Origin: Acidobacteriota bacterium | GTDB lineage: Bacteria > Acidobacteriota > UBA6911 | Direction: 5' to 3' | DNA: 33,419 nt | NCBI GenBank assembly: GCA_012719355.1 | Contig: JAAYAM010000179.1 | Span: 1-33,419, forward strand | Shown here: positions 15,520 through 24,044 of the stretch, piece after piece | How the letters are laid out: each line of letters begins with the position of its first letter | Numbering within the stretch: the first letter of the stretch is position 1 | Made by a program: the position numbers and the translations under genes | Notes under the pieces: model-generated | Told to the model about the DNA's origin: nothing | What the model saw: only the letters and a program-made list of their open reading frames with translations | Databases searched by the model: none

Positions 15520-16559
15520 CAGTGATTTCCCAGACGCCGGATTACTGCGTCAAATACCTCGTCCACCGAGACGTCCATGCACTCGTTTTTCGTGGGACAC
15601 GTCCTGCCATAGCAGTAGCTGCAGGAGAGCCTGTGCACCACGACCTCATCAGAGCCTCTCCAGGGGCCGTTTCTTACCGGCGAAGTCGGGCCGAAGACTC
15701 CAACGACAGGCGTTCCGACAGCGCAGGCGAGGTGGAAAGGCCCGGTGTCGCCTCCGATGAGTAGCCGTGCTTTCTCCAGCAGGGGAACCAGCTGGAGAAA
15801 AGAAACAGGGAAGTGGCGGGGAGCAGGATTGCCGCAGGTCTTCAGAATGCCCTGAAACAGCGGATCCTCTCCCGGGCCCGTGGTCACGACAACCGGCAAC
15901 CCACATTCATGCTGAATCTTTGCGGCCAACATGCCGTACTTTTCCGGTTGCCACCGTTTTGTCGGCCATCCGCCGCCGGGGTTGATGACTACGAAATCGG
16001 TGAGCCGCTCCTTCTTCAGAAGGGCGTCCGTATGGGCCCGGTCCTGCTCCATGATATCGAAGATGCAGCGGGCGTTGGAGCGGCGTGCTCCAGCCACTTC
16101 CGCCAGCCTCCGGTTCAGCTCTATCACGTGGATCTGCTCTCCGGAATGCGCCAGCCTCCGCTGGTAAAACCAGTGAGCAGGACGTTCCCGCACCAGCTGC
16201 CCAGAGAATCCGATGCGGATTCGGGCCCCGCTCAATGAGCCGAGAAGCGCTGTCTTGAGGAGGCCCTGAAAGTCGATCGACACATCGTACCGGCTGCGCC
16301 TGACATTGCGCACGGTGGCGGCGAATTGCCGCCATGCGGCCGCTCCGCCGCTCGGCTTCAGCAAGGAATCTGTGTCGACTATGTGGATTCTGCCAATTCC
16401 GCTAACAGCTGAAAGGAGGAATCCGCACTTTTTCGACACCAGCCAGTCTATTCGGCACTCCGGGAATGTTTCCTTCAGATCGAGGAACGCCGGCAGCGTG
16501 TGCAGGATGTCTCCCAGGGCGCTGAGCCGGACAATCAGGATTCCAGGAGCTGAGTTCAT
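15519..16559 (-). CDS. waaC: LPS heptosyltransferase I-like (GT9 family)
   Basis: A cytoplasmic-face glycosyltransferase expected to add the first L-glycero-D-manno-heptose to Kdo2-lipid A using ADP-heptose. 346 residues with ILIVRLSALGDILHTLPAFLDL at the N-terminus (the acceptor-side motif of WaaC), INPGGGWPTKRWQPEKYG, and the C-terminal GGDTGPFHLACAVGTPVVGVFGPTSP donor-site motif. Its start overlaps the rfaE2 stop as ATGA and its stop overlaps the DUF3108 start. A Cys-containing SCSYCYGRTCPTKNECM stretch near the C-terminus is common in GT9 proteins. WaaC is preferred over WaaF because a second, WaaF-like gene lies upstream in the cluster. Confidence 0.88.
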   Translation of the reverse strand: MNSAPGILIVRLSALGDILHTLPAFLDLKETFPECRIDWLVSKKCGFLLSAVSGIGRIHIVDTDSLLKPSGGAAAWRQFAATVRNVRRSRYDVSIDFQGLLKTALLGSLSGARIRIGFSGQLVRERPAHWFYQRRLAHSGEQIHVIELNRRLAEVAGARRSNARCIFDIMEQDRAHTDALLKKERLTDFVVINPGGGWPTKRWQPEKYGMLAAKIQHECGLPVVVTTGPGEDPLFQGILKTCGNPAPRHFPVSFLQLVPLLEKARLLIGGDTGPFHLACAVGTPVVGVFGPTSPVRNGPWRGSDEVVVHRLSCSYCYGRTCPTKNECMDVSVDEVFDAVIRRLGNH

Positions 16560-17047
16560 GAATGGAATCTGGCCAAAATAGTCTTAATCAGGTCCCGCGA
16601 AGAATGGTCCTTGGGATCCCCGGTGATTGCGACGGCGCCGCCGTATGCCCGGACCGTTTCGCGTTCAGGCACGTTCTCAGCCGTATAATCCGTCCCCTTG
16701 GCGTGAAAGTGCGGCCTGAGTCGTTCCAGAATAGCATCGACTGTCGGTGCGTCAAACAGAAGAACGTAATCGACGCATTCGAGTGAGGCGAGTATCTCCG
16801 CCCTTTCCTCTTCGTTCTGCAGTGGCCGTCCTTCGCCTTTGAGAAGGCGAACTGAGCGGTCGCTGTTTATCCCCAGAATCAGGATGTCGCCCAGAGACCT
16901 GGCGTTCTGCAGATAGCGTACGTGCCCCACGTGAATCAGGTCGAAGCAGCCGTTTGCGAAGACCACGGTACGGCCGGCGCTTCGGGCCTGCGCGATGATT
17001 TCAGCGAGCTCTTCGATCGTCCTGAGTTTGGGATTCGGGATACGCAT
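16556..17047 (-). CDS. rfaE2: D-glycero-beta-D-manno-heptose 1-phosphate adenylyltransferase
   Basis: A nucleotidyltransferase making ADP-heptose for LPS. It corresponds to the C-terminal half of enteric HldE, here as a separate gene. The signature is VVFANGCFDLIHVGHVRYLQNAR with the HxGH motif, then LILGINSDRSVRLLKGEGRP and ERAEILASLECVDYVLLFD. The frame continues to a TTG at 17083, but the ATG at 17047 gives a 163-residue protein of usual size. Neither start has a strong ribosome site. It sits between rfaE1 and waaC, overlapping waaC by four bases. Confidence 0.9.
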   Translation of the reverse strand: MRIPNPKLRTIEELAEIIAQARSAGRTVVFANGCFDLIHVGHVRYLQNARSLGDILILGINSDRSVRLLKGEGRPLQNEEERAEILASLECVDYVLLFDAPTVDAILERLRPHFHAKGTDYTAENVPERETVRAYGGAVAITGDPKDHSSRDLIKTILARFHS

Positions 17048-17087
17048 GGGGTTCAGGATACAAGGTGCGTCGTTCGGCGGCAATCGT

Positions 17088-18074
17088 TCAGTCGTGTGCC
17101 GCCGCTTCTTTCAGCTCGGCCTGTGTGACGGTAGCGGTTCCGCGTTTCATGACGACGATCCCTCCTGCGTAGTTGGCGAGACGCGCCGCCTGTTCCGGTC
17201 CGGCTCCGCAGGCGAGTGCGGCGGTGAAGACCGCTATTACGGTATCGCCCGCCCCCGTGACGTCCGCCACCTCGTCGGTCCCGTAGATCGGGATGTGGAT
17301 TGGCGCCTTTCCCCTCTGGAAGAGAGTCATCCCATAACGACCCTGGGTAACGAGAAGGGAATCGAGTTGCTGGTTCCTCAGGACCTTGTTGCCGGCTTCC
17401 TCGAGCAGCTTTCTGTCATTTCCTATGGAAATCCCGAGGGATGCTTCGAGTTCAGTGATGTTCGGGGTGATCGCGGTCACATCGCTGAATTCCGCCATGC
17501 TGAAACGCGAATCGATCACGAGGGGAATCTGTTTCCGCTTTGCATCGCTGCGCAGCCTGTCGAGCAGCGGCGCAGAGATCGTCCCGCAACCATAGTCGCT
17601 TACGATGATTCCGTCGGCCCGCGAGATGCTCTTCTCGAGAAGGTTCAGGGGAACGGTCAGTTCATTCCTGTGATCCCGCACGCGGTCGACGCGGACGACC
17701 TGCTGCGGCGCTGAATGGTCTGCGCCCGCAAGAATGCGCGTCTTCACCGGCGTCGCATAGGAACGGAGTCTCCGCACCGCCTTGGTATCGGCGCCTTTTC
17801 GTTCCAGAGTCGACAACAGGTCCGTTCCCGCTTCGTCCTTCCCCACAGTCCCGGCTATCGCCACGCTGCAACCGAGATCAAGCAGGTTGTTGGCGGCATT
17901 TGCCGCGCCTCCCGGCACCCGCACCAGGCTATGGTATTCCAGCACCAGGACCGGAGCTTCGCGAGAGACCCTGGCAATCCTGCCGTAGAGAAACTCGTCG
18001 GCAATCAGATCCCCCACGACAACGAACCTGCACTTCGGGAACCGCTTAACTGTCTCGACCAGGCTGTTTTTCAT
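17088..18074 (-). CDS. rfaE1: D-glycero-D-manno-heptose-7-phosphate kinase
   Basis: A PfkB/ribokinase-family kinase for the ADP-heptose pathway, corresponding to the N-terminal half of HldE. It has VVVGDLIADEFLYGRIARVSREAPVLVLEY, RVPGGAANAANNLLDLG, SDYGCGTIS and the catalytic DVTGAGDTVIAVFTAAL with the anion-hole GAGD and base Asp. An in-frame TTG lies at 18116, but the ATG at 18074 (MKNSLVETVKRF) gives the usual N-terminus and 328 residues. The next gene, rfaE2, supplies the adenylyltransferase step. Confidence 0.9.
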   Translation of the reverse strand: MKNSLVETVKRFPKCRFVVVGDLIADEFLYGRIARVSREAPVLVLEYHSLVRVPGGAANAANNLLDLGCSVAIAGTVGKDEAGTDLLSTLERKGADTKAVRRLRSYATPVKTRILAGADHSAPQQVVRVDRVRDHRNELTVPLNLLEKSISRADGIIVSDYGCGTISAPLLDRLRSDAKRKQIPLVIDSRFSMAEFSDVTAITPNITELEASLGISIGNDRKLLEEAGNKVLRNQQLDSLLVTQGRYGMTLFQRGKAPIHIPIYGTDEVADVTGAGDTVIAVFTAALACGAGPEQAARLANYAGGIVVMKRGTATVTQAELKEAAAHD

Positions 18075-18264
18075 TTCAGGAGCGTGAATGTAGCAGAAGC
18101 GGGAAGCCGGAAGCAAGAAGCAAGAGTCGAATACGATTTCCCTCCCTTAGTGACGGATGTCACTTCCTATTGCTTTTGCTGCGCGTAGGATTCAGCGTGA
18201 CTAGAGAATCACCCGCGCGGCCCGGGTGTGATAAGCGCCTCGGTAAATCGGGGGATGCCCGAGC
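18075..18264 (-). other. 190-base gap between waaF and rfaE1
   Basis: No gene was seen. A CACCCG/CGGGTG hairpin (18210-18228) lies about 37 bases past the waaF stop without a T-run. A short dyad, AGTGAC-GGAT-GTCACT, lies at 18149-18164. This break could separate lpxK-waaF from the rfaE1-rfaE2-waaC-DUF3108 unit, but no convincing minus-strand promoter stands out. Confidence 0.4.
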
Positions 18265-19332
18265 CTATTCGCCCTGGCCGCGACCTTCGCATTGCAGCAT
18301 GTCCCCGGCGGCTTCCACCACCCGCTGAACTGAAATCTCCTTCATACAGCGGAAATCGGTCGGGCATTCCTTCAAAAAACAGGGATTGCACTCGACCTGA
18401 TGCTTGATGACCCTCGCCCGACTGCTCAGCGGACCGGTCGCGACCTCGCTGGTCGATCCGAATATCGCGAGCTGAGGCACGTCGAGCGCGGCGGCAAGGT
18501 GCATCGGTCCCGAATCATTCGTTATCAGGAGCGCGCATTCATTCATAAGCCCCATCAGCTGGCCAAGAGTCGTCCGGCCTGCGAGGATCAACGACCGGGA
18601 CTTCATATTCAGTTCGACTTCCTTCGCCGCTGCAAGATCGCCCGCCGATCCGAAAATCACGGTTCTGGTATTGAACCGTTCCGCGAGGCGGTCGGCGACT
18701 GATGCGTAACGGTCGGGAAACCAACGCTTCGCCGGACCGTAAGAGGCGCCCGGATTGATACCCACTATTCGTTCTCCTTTGCGGATCCCGGCGGATTCCA
18801 GTAACGCTCTTGCGGACTTCCTGTCTGCCTCCCTGACGCCGATCCGGATCGATAATGTGCGCTCCAGCCTTAACGGTTGTTCTATCAGGCCCGCCGACGA
18901 CAGAATGCCAAGGTAGTAATAGGACTGATGCACGTTGAGAACTGCCGGATCAATGCGGCACGCCTTTGTCAGAAGCAGGCTTCTGCCGTCTCGTCCATAC
19001 CCGATTCTTTCCGGGATGCCGGCGCACCAGGCAAGGAAAGCAGCTTCAAATGCGTTCTGCAGCAGAAGTGCGAGGTCAAATCTTCTCTTGCGCAGATCGG
19101 GGATCAGGCGGAAGAACCCTGACCAGCCCCGATGCTTCCCTTCCTTGTCGTATTCGATTATCTCGTCTACAAAGTCGGCGGAGCCATAAACCTCCTTTAC
19201 CCAGGGACGCACCAGCAGCGCGATATGTGCTTCCGGAAAAATGTTCCTGATCTCTCTGAGTGCGGGAATACACATTACCGCATCTCCCACCCAGTTGGTT
19301 CCGCGTACAAGTATCTTTCCGGGCTGTTTCAC
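18265..19332 (-). CDS. waaF: LPS heptosyltransferase II-like (GT9 family)
   Basis: Expected to add the second heptose of the LPS inner core. 355 residues. The N-terminal ILVRGTNWVGDAVMCIPALREIR contains the NWVGD motif that marks WaaF, then INPGASYGPAKRWFPDRYA and ITNDSGPMHLAAALDVPQLAIFGST. The start is a GTG that overlaps the lpxK stop as GTGA. Together with waaC downstream it gives the cell both heptosyltransferases. Confidence 0.9.
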   Translation of the reverse strand: MKQPGKILVRGTNWVGDAVMCIPALREIRNIFPEAHIALLVRPWVKEVYGSADFVDEIIEYDKEGKHRGWSGFFRLIPDLRKRRFDLALLLQNAFEAAFLAWCAGIPERIGYGRDGRSLLLTKACRIDPAVLNVHQSYYYLGILSSAGLIEQPLRLERTLSIRIGVREADRKSARALLESAGIRKGERIVGINPGASYGPAKRWFPDRYASVADRLAERFNTRTVIFGSAGDLAAAKEVELNMKSRSLILAGRTTLGQLMGLMNECALLITNDSGPMHLAAALDVPQLAIFGSTSEVATGPLSSRARVIKHQVECNPCFLKECPTDFRCMKEISVQRVVEAAGDMLQCEGRGQGE

Positions 19333-20390
19333 AGGCGCGCCTCGATCGATTCTCTCAGGATCTGTTCAAATTTTCCCGGGTCGGAAATCACCGTGTCCTG
19401 TACCGCCACCAGGAGAGGAAAAGCGGGAGGGTTATCTATTTTGACCGCATCCTTTTCTGTCATGATCATCACTTCGGCGTTCTTGTTCATGGCTTCGACG
19501 ATGCAGCCCTGCCACTCCTTCGGCCCGATCCGATGGTGGTCGGCGAAGGAAGTTGCTCCCGTCACCCGGATGCCTGTGCGCTCGATATCGCGGCGGAAAC
19601 GTTCCGGATTCCCTACGGCGCTCACCAGATATGCGGTCCTGACGGCCGGTTGCGGTGTCTTCGCCGGCTCCCCCTTTTTCCATGAGTCGATGGGAACCAG
19701 AGATGCGATTTCCTGCCTTGACTGGAAGACGATTCCCCCGGGGTGGAGTTCCCGTATCTGCGTCGCCACAGCATCCGCTTTTTTGAAATGCGGCATGTCA
19801 TTGACTATTACGACATCGCAGCGGCACAGCCCCGCGAGCGGTTCGCGCAGCGTTCCGAGAGGAATGAGCCGGTCTGATGCGGGCGGGCGGCTTCTGTCGA
19901 CCAGAACGATATCCAGATCGCGCTGAAGCTTGAGATGCTGGAATCCGTCATCGAGCACGAAGACGACGCCGGGATGCCGCTTCCAGATTTCTTTCCCGGC
20001 CAGGTACCGGTTTTTCGAAATTCCCAGCAGAATGGCAGGGAGGTGCCGGCGGATCACGGCCGGTTCATCTCCCAGGACTGCGGCAGGGGAGTGTATATAC
20101 TCGCCCGGCGACACAATGTGCATCCTGTTCGGCTCGTCTCTTCCGTAGCCTCGGGTCAGGACCGCCGGTTCGAATCCGAGCTTGGCGAGCGTCCGGGCGG
20201 TGTAGATGACCAGCGGAGTCTTGCCGGTTCCTCCCATCGTCAGATTGCCGATGCTGATCACCGGGCCGGGGAGCCGGTGTCGGCGGATGATCCCGCGCGA
20301 ATACAGGCTGCCGCGCATGCGGACAAGCGCTTCGTAGAAGAGCCCCGGAATGTATGCGACCGGCGCGAACGCGGCAGGCACTCTTTCCAT
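19329..20390 (-). CDS. lpxK: Tetraacyldisaccharide 4'-kinase
   Basis: Phosphorylates the 4' position of the lipid A disaccharide at the inner membrane. 353 residues with an N-terminal hydrophobic and basic segment (FAPVAYIPGLFYEALVRMRGSLY). The P-loop is ISIGNLTMGGTGKTP (residues 53-59 GGTGKTP). VLTRGYGR, LDDGFQHLKLQRDLDIVLVD and a C-terminal MTEKDAVKI are all standard for LpxK. It is the first gene of the minus-strand LPS group and is divergent from argR across 120 bases. Confidence 0.94.
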   Translation of the reverse strand: MERVPAAFAPVAYIPGLFYEALVRMRGSLYSRGIIRRHRLPGPVISIGNLTMGGTGKTPLVIYTARTLAKLGFEPAVLTRGYGRDEPNRMHIVSPGEYIHSPAAVLGDEPAVIRRHLPAILLGISKNRYLAGKEIWKRHPGVVFVLDDGFQHLKLQRDLDIVLVDRSRPPASDRLIPLGTLREPLAGLCRCDVVIVNDMPHFKKADAVATQIRELHPGGIVFQSRQEIASLVPIDSWKKGEPAKTPQPAVRTAYLVSAVGNPERFRRDIERTGIRVTGATSFADHHRIGPKEWQGCIVEAMNKNAEVMIMTEKDAVKIDNPPAFPLLVAVQDTVISDPGKFEQILRESIEARL

Positions 20391-20472
20391 AGCCCCGACA
20401 GATTATCATGGGATGTGTACGCGTGACCAACTGGTTTCACGATTCCGGATTGTCCCGGGCTGATTTCTCTAT

Positions 20473-20506
20473 TGTATATTTAATCTTACATATGCATAAT
20501 TATCGA
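20473..20506 (+). promoter_or_regulatory. Tandem ARG-box-like sites over the argR/lpxK intergenic region
   Basis: TGCATAATTATCGA (20493-20506) matches 11 of 14 bases of the ARG-box core TGAATAATTATTCA. TGTATATTTAATCT (20473-20486) matches 10 of 14. Their centres are 20 bases apart, close to the tandem spacing used by ArgR hexamers. The boxes cover possible -10 sequences (TATATT 20475-20480, CATAAT 20495-20500) and end four bases before the argR start codon, which implies autoregulation of the arg operon. Confidence 0.5.
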
Positions 20507-20510
20507 ACCT

Positions 20511-20954
20511 ATGATTACGAAGAAGGCGAGACATGGACGGATCCTCGAGTTGACGTCGAAACGCGAAGTAAGGAGCCAGGAAGAACTGGCTTCACTCCTG
20601 CAGCGCGAAGGTATTGATGTGACGCAGTCGACGCTCTCGCGCGATATACGCGAACTCGGCCTGGTGAAGGTCCGCGGGTGTTATCGGGTTTCCGGAGAGT
20701 TGAACTCGGTGCCCGCCGGTGATAACCTGCGCCGCGCATTTGAGCAGTACGTGTTGAAGACAGGAGTTTCCGGAAACATGCTCATGATCAGAACCACGCC
20801 GGGAAATGCGCACTCGATCGGAGTGGTTCTGGATGCAGTCCAATGGCCGGAAGTTTTGGGCACAGTCGCCGGAGACGATACTGTGTTCGTCCTGCTGCGC
20901 AACGGTCATTCAGGCAGGAAGGTAATGGCAAGAATCAGGGAGTTGTCGGCATGA
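20511..20954 (+). CDS. argR: Arginine repressor ArgR
   Basis: The arginine-responsive transcription regulator, 147 residues. The N-terminal winged helix is HGRILELTSKREVRSQEELA, then DVTQSTLSRDIRELGLVKV with the SRD contact motif (43-45). The C-terminal hexamerisation and arginine-binding domain has TTPGNAHSIGVVLDAVQWPEVLGTVAGDDTVFVL. No Shine-Dalgarno is visible before the ATG, and a CATAAT box so close would make the transcript leaderless. It leads the arg operon; its stop overlaps the argC start as ATGA. Confidence 0.95.
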   Translation: MITKKARHGRILELTSKREVRSQEELASLLQREGIDVTQSTLSRDIRELGLVKVRGCYRVSGELNSVPAGDNLRRAFEQYVLKTGVSGNMLMIRTTPGNAHSIGVVLDAVQWPEVLGTVAGDDTVFVLLRNGHSGRKVMARIRELSA

Positions 20955-21976
20955 AGATCAGAGTTGGAATTGTCGGGGTCAGCGGATATGCAGGGCTTGA
21001 GCTGATGAAACTCATCCAGCAGCATCCTTCAGTGGAACTGGTTGCGGCTATGGATGTCGCGGAACTGGGCGAAAAATCTCTGGACGATCTGCATCCGAGG
21101 CTTCGCGGGATGAGTAACCTGAGCATTTTCCCCCCCGAGAAAGAGCGTGTTGAAGGTCTTCAGCTGGACACGGCTTTTCTGTGCACGCCCGACAGGGCTT
21201 CCTATGAGCTCGCTCCCAGGTTCAGATCGCTTGGGATCAGGGTGGTTGATTTCAGCGGATCGTTCCGGTTGAAGAACGCCGGCAGTTACTCCTCCTGGTA
21301 CGGGTTTCAGCATGCAAATCAGGAACTGCTCGAGGAAGCCATCTACGGCCTTCCCGAGGTGAACTCCAAAGCGATCGCGGCGGCAGGTCTCATCGCGAAT
21401 CCCGGGTGTTATCCGACTTCGGTGATTCTGGCTCTCCTTCCCCTGATAAGCGCCGGGATGATCGAAACCGGATCCGATATCTTCTGCGACTCCAAATCGG
21501 GAGTGACCGGGGCGGGACGCGGTGCGAAACAGGAGTTGATGTTTTCTGAAGTGAGCGAGAACTTTCGCCCGTACAGCCCCGTTACGCACCGGCATGCGCC
21601 TGAGATCTGCCAGGAACTCGAATGGGATCCGGGGAACTTCACCTTTGTTCCGCACCTTCTTCCGACAAACCGGGGAATCATTTCTACGATGTACGTGAAG
21701 TTTCATGCACAGGTCAGCTCGGCTGAACTCGAGGCGGAATACGGCAATCGCTATTCCGGGCGGCCGTTCGTGCGAATCCTCGGGAGCGGACGACTTCCTG
21801 AGTTGCGGGCGGTCAATCACACGAATTTCTGCGACATCGGCTGGCGGCTGACTCATGCAGGACGGCGGGCGGTGGTCTTCTCGGCGATCGACAATCTCGG
21901 GAAAGGGGCGGCCGGACAGGCGCTCCAGAACTTCAACATAATGCATGGACTGGAGGAAACAGCGGGTCTGTTGTAG
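20951..21976 (+). CDS. argC: N-acetyl-gamma-glutamyl-phosphate reductase
   Basis: The third step of arginine synthesis: NADPH reduction of N-acetylglutamyl phosphate. 341 residues from the ATG at 20951. VGIVGVSGYAGLELMKL is the nucleotide-binding start, and IANPGCYPTSVILALLPL holds the catalytic Cys153. HRHAPEICQEL and the C-terminal NHTNFCDIGW and VVFSAIDNLGKGAAGQALQN are standard. The frame runs back to 20843 inside argR, but the ATG overlapping the argR stop, with GGGAG just upstream, is the real start. Confidence 0.96.
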   Translation: MKIRVGIVGVSGYAGLELMKLIQQHPSVELVAAMDVAELGEKSLDDLHPRLRGMSNLSIFPPEKERVEGLQLDTAFLCTPDRASYELAPRFRSLGIRVVDFSGSFRLKNAGSYSSWYGFQHANQELLEEAIYGLPEVNSKAIAAAGLIANPGCYPTSVILALLPLISAGMIETGSDIFCDSKSGVTGAGRGAKQELMFSEVSENFRPYSPVTHRHAPEICQELEWDPGNFTFVPHLLPTNRGIISTMYVKFHAQVSSAELEAEYGNRYSGRPFVRILGSGRLPELRAVNHTNFCDIGWRLTHAGRRAVVFSAIDNLGKGAAGQALQNFNIMHGLEETAGLL

Positions 21977-22005
21977 ATCGCTCACCTGAGTCCTGGGAGA
22001 GGGAA

Positions 22006-22803
22006 GTGCGGATAACGATCAAGCTTGGCGGCAGCATTCTGGAAGAGGCCGAAACCCGGTTGGAACTTCTTTCCCAGATTGCTGCACTGGCGTTGAAAGA
22101 TCACGAAATCATACTTGTGCATGGCGGCGGCAAGAGCCTCAACCGGCGCCTGGCTCAGCTGCAGATGACTTCGAAATTCATCGACGGGCTGCGCGTCACC
22201 GATGCCGAAACGCTTCAGGTCGCTGTCATGGTGCTCGCAGGTGAAGTCAACAAGAAGCTCGTCGCAGAGATGAGCGGCTTTGGAACCAGCGCGCTTGGTA
22301 TGTGCGGCGCCGATGCCGGGGCGGTACGTTGTGTCCGGCTCTCCGGCACTCCCGGATATCCCGAAGGTATCGGGTTTGTCGGCAAGCCGACGGAGGTGAA
22401 CGGAGCCTTCTTTAATGCGCTCCTCGAGCAGCGGTTGGTGCCTGTCGTGTCGAGCATTGCGCTCGGTCCCGATGCAGCGCTGTACAACGTAAATGCTGAC
22501 CAGATGGCAGCGGCCTGCGCCCGCGGCGCCGGTTGCACTTCACTGGTCTACCTGACCGATGTCCCGGGTGTGAGGGATGAAAACGGAAATGTGCTGAGCG
22601 AGATGAATGAAACCGTCATCATGGATATGCGGTCACGGGGGATCATTTCGGGCGGGATGCTGCCGAAAACATCGTCCTGCCTTGAAGCCCTGTCGGGCGG
22701 GGTCTCTTCCGTGTACATTCTTCCCGGCTCCAGTCGCGGCATTTTAACCAGATTTGCAGACGGAACCCTGACGGAAGGAACGAGAATAAATGGAACCAAC
22801 TGA
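22006..22803 (+). CDS. argB: Acetylglutamate kinase
   Basis: Phosphorylates N-acetylglutamate. 265 residues starting at a GTG with GGGAGAGGGA ahead. The protein begins directly with MRITIKLGGS, so it lacks the N-terminal helix found in arginine-inhibited hexameric forms. It continues with LVHGGGKSLNRRLA, ALYNVNADQMAAACA and GMLPKTSSCLEALSGGVSSVYI. By this criterion it is probably not feedback-inhibited by arginine. It overlaps argD by 14 bases. Confidence 0.95.
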   Translation: MRITIKLGGSILEEAETRLELLSQIAALALKDHEIILVHGGGKSLNRRLAQLQMTSKFIDGLRVTDAETLQVAVMVLAGEVNKKLVAEMSGFGTSALGMCGADAGAVRCVRLSGTPGYPEGIGFVGKPTEVNGAFFNALLEQRLVPVVSSIALGPDAALYNVNADQMAAACARGAGCTSLVYLTDVPGVRDENGNVLSEMNETVIMDMRSRGIISGGMLPKTSSCLEALSGGVSSVYILPGSSRGILTRFADGTLTEGTRINGTN

Positions 22804-24034
22804 TGCAACGCAGCTGACACCAGACGAAATCCAGGCGCTTGAGGAAAAATATCTCTTCGCGACCTACAAACGGTCCGGGCTTTTCTGTTCTCACGGGTCG
22901 CGCGTCTACGTGTACGATCTTTCGGGGCGTCGATACCTCGACTTGCTCTCAGGAATCTCAGTCAATTCGCTCGGGTACAATCATCCGCGCCTGGTCAAGG
23001 TGCTGGTGGAACAGGGGCAGCGGCTCATCCACACTTCCAATCTTTTCTACAATCCCTACCAGGGGATTCTGGCGAAGAAGCTGGCAGATGCGTCCGGGAT
23101 GGCGAAGGTCTTCTTCACCAACAGCGGGACGGAAGCGATTGAAGCGGCGCTGAAGCTGGCGCGCGCCTTCGGGCACGCCGAAGGGGGGAAAGACAAATCA
23201 CTGATTCTGACCCTCAAGAACTCATTCCATGGCAGGACTTTTGGAGCGCTAAGCATAACGACCCAGGAAAAGTACCAGGCTCCTTTCCGTCCGCTGGTTC
23301 CTGACGTCGCTGTTGTCGAGGAATTCACGAGCGCTGCGCTGGAGAAGGCATTCTCTGACAAGGTGTGCGCCCTGGTTGTGGAGCCGGTTCAGGGCGAAGG
23401 AGGGGTTGTTCCTCTTCCGGTGGAGCTCATGCAGGCAGGACGGGAACTGTGCGACCGCTACAATGCACTTCTTATCGCGGATGAGATTCAGTGCGGACTG
23501 GGACGGACCGGCAGGTATTTCGGGTTCGAGCATTTCGGTGTGCGCCCCGACGTCATGACGCTCGCCAAGTCGCTGGCGGCCGGATATCCTCTGGGCGCCA
23601 TGCTCGGCAACGAACGCGTCGCCGGCTGCTTCCAGCCCGGGGACCACGGGACCACGTTCGGCGGCGGTCCGCTTGCGTGCAGGATCGCACTTGAAGTGCT
23701 GAACATAATCGAAGAGGAAGGTATGATTGCCCGCGCCGGCGAAATGGGCGATTATCTGATGGAAGGGATAAAGACGCTGGCCGCGCGGCATTCCCTGATC
23801 GGTGAGATTCGCGGAATGGGTCTGATGATCGGCGTAGAGATCGGCCCGGCCGCGAAGGATGTAGTGAATATGCTTCTGGACCGTGGATTCATCACCAACG
23901 CAGCTCACGACACGGTTTTGCGCCTTCTTCCACCGCTTATCATTTCCAGGGAAGACATTGATGAATTCCTGGCAGCTCTCGATGCGGTTCTCGGCGAAGT
24001 AGAAGCACGCGAACCGCAGAACCAGGAGAAATGA
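22790..24034 (+). CDS. argD: Acetylornithine aminotransferase
   Basis: A PLP enzyme converting N-acetylglutamate semialdehyde to N-acetylornithine. 414 residues, class-III aminotransferase fold: YLDLLSGISVNSLGYNHPRL, FFTNSGTEAIEAALKLAR, FHGRTFGALSITTQ, VVEPVQGEGGV, ADEIQCGLGRTG (Asp231) and TLAKSLAAGYPLGAM with the PLP Lys260. GTTFGGGPLACRIALEVLN also fits. Such enzymes can also serve as succinyldiaminopimelate aminotransferase; in this cluster ArgD is the main role. Confidence 0.95.
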   Translation: MEPTDATQLTPDEIQALEEKYLFATYKRSGLFCSHGSRVYVYDLSGRRYLDLLSGISVNSLGYNHPRLVKVLVEQGQRLIHTSNLFYNPYQGILAKKLADASGMAKVFFTNSGTEAIEAALKLARAFGHAEGGKDKSLILTLKNSFHGRTFGALSITTQEKYQAPFRPLVPDVAVVEEFTSAALEKAFSDKVCALVVEPVQGEGGVVPLPVELMQAGRELCDRYNALLIADEIQCGLGRTGRYFGFEHFGVRPDVMTLAKSLAAGYPLGAMLGNERVAGCFQPGDHGTTFGGGPLACRIALEVLNIIEEEGMIARAGEMGDYLMEGIKTLAARHSLIGEIRGMGLMIGVEIGPAAKDVVNMLLDRGFITNAAHDTVLRLLPPLIISREDIDEFLAALDAVLGEVEAREPQNQEK

Positions 24035-24044
24035 AGGAGGCGCC

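Noticed and set aside
18205-18230. CACCCG/CGGGTG hairpin as a terminator of waaF
   Set aside because: Only six pairs and no T-run on the minus strand; kept only as a note in the gap entry.
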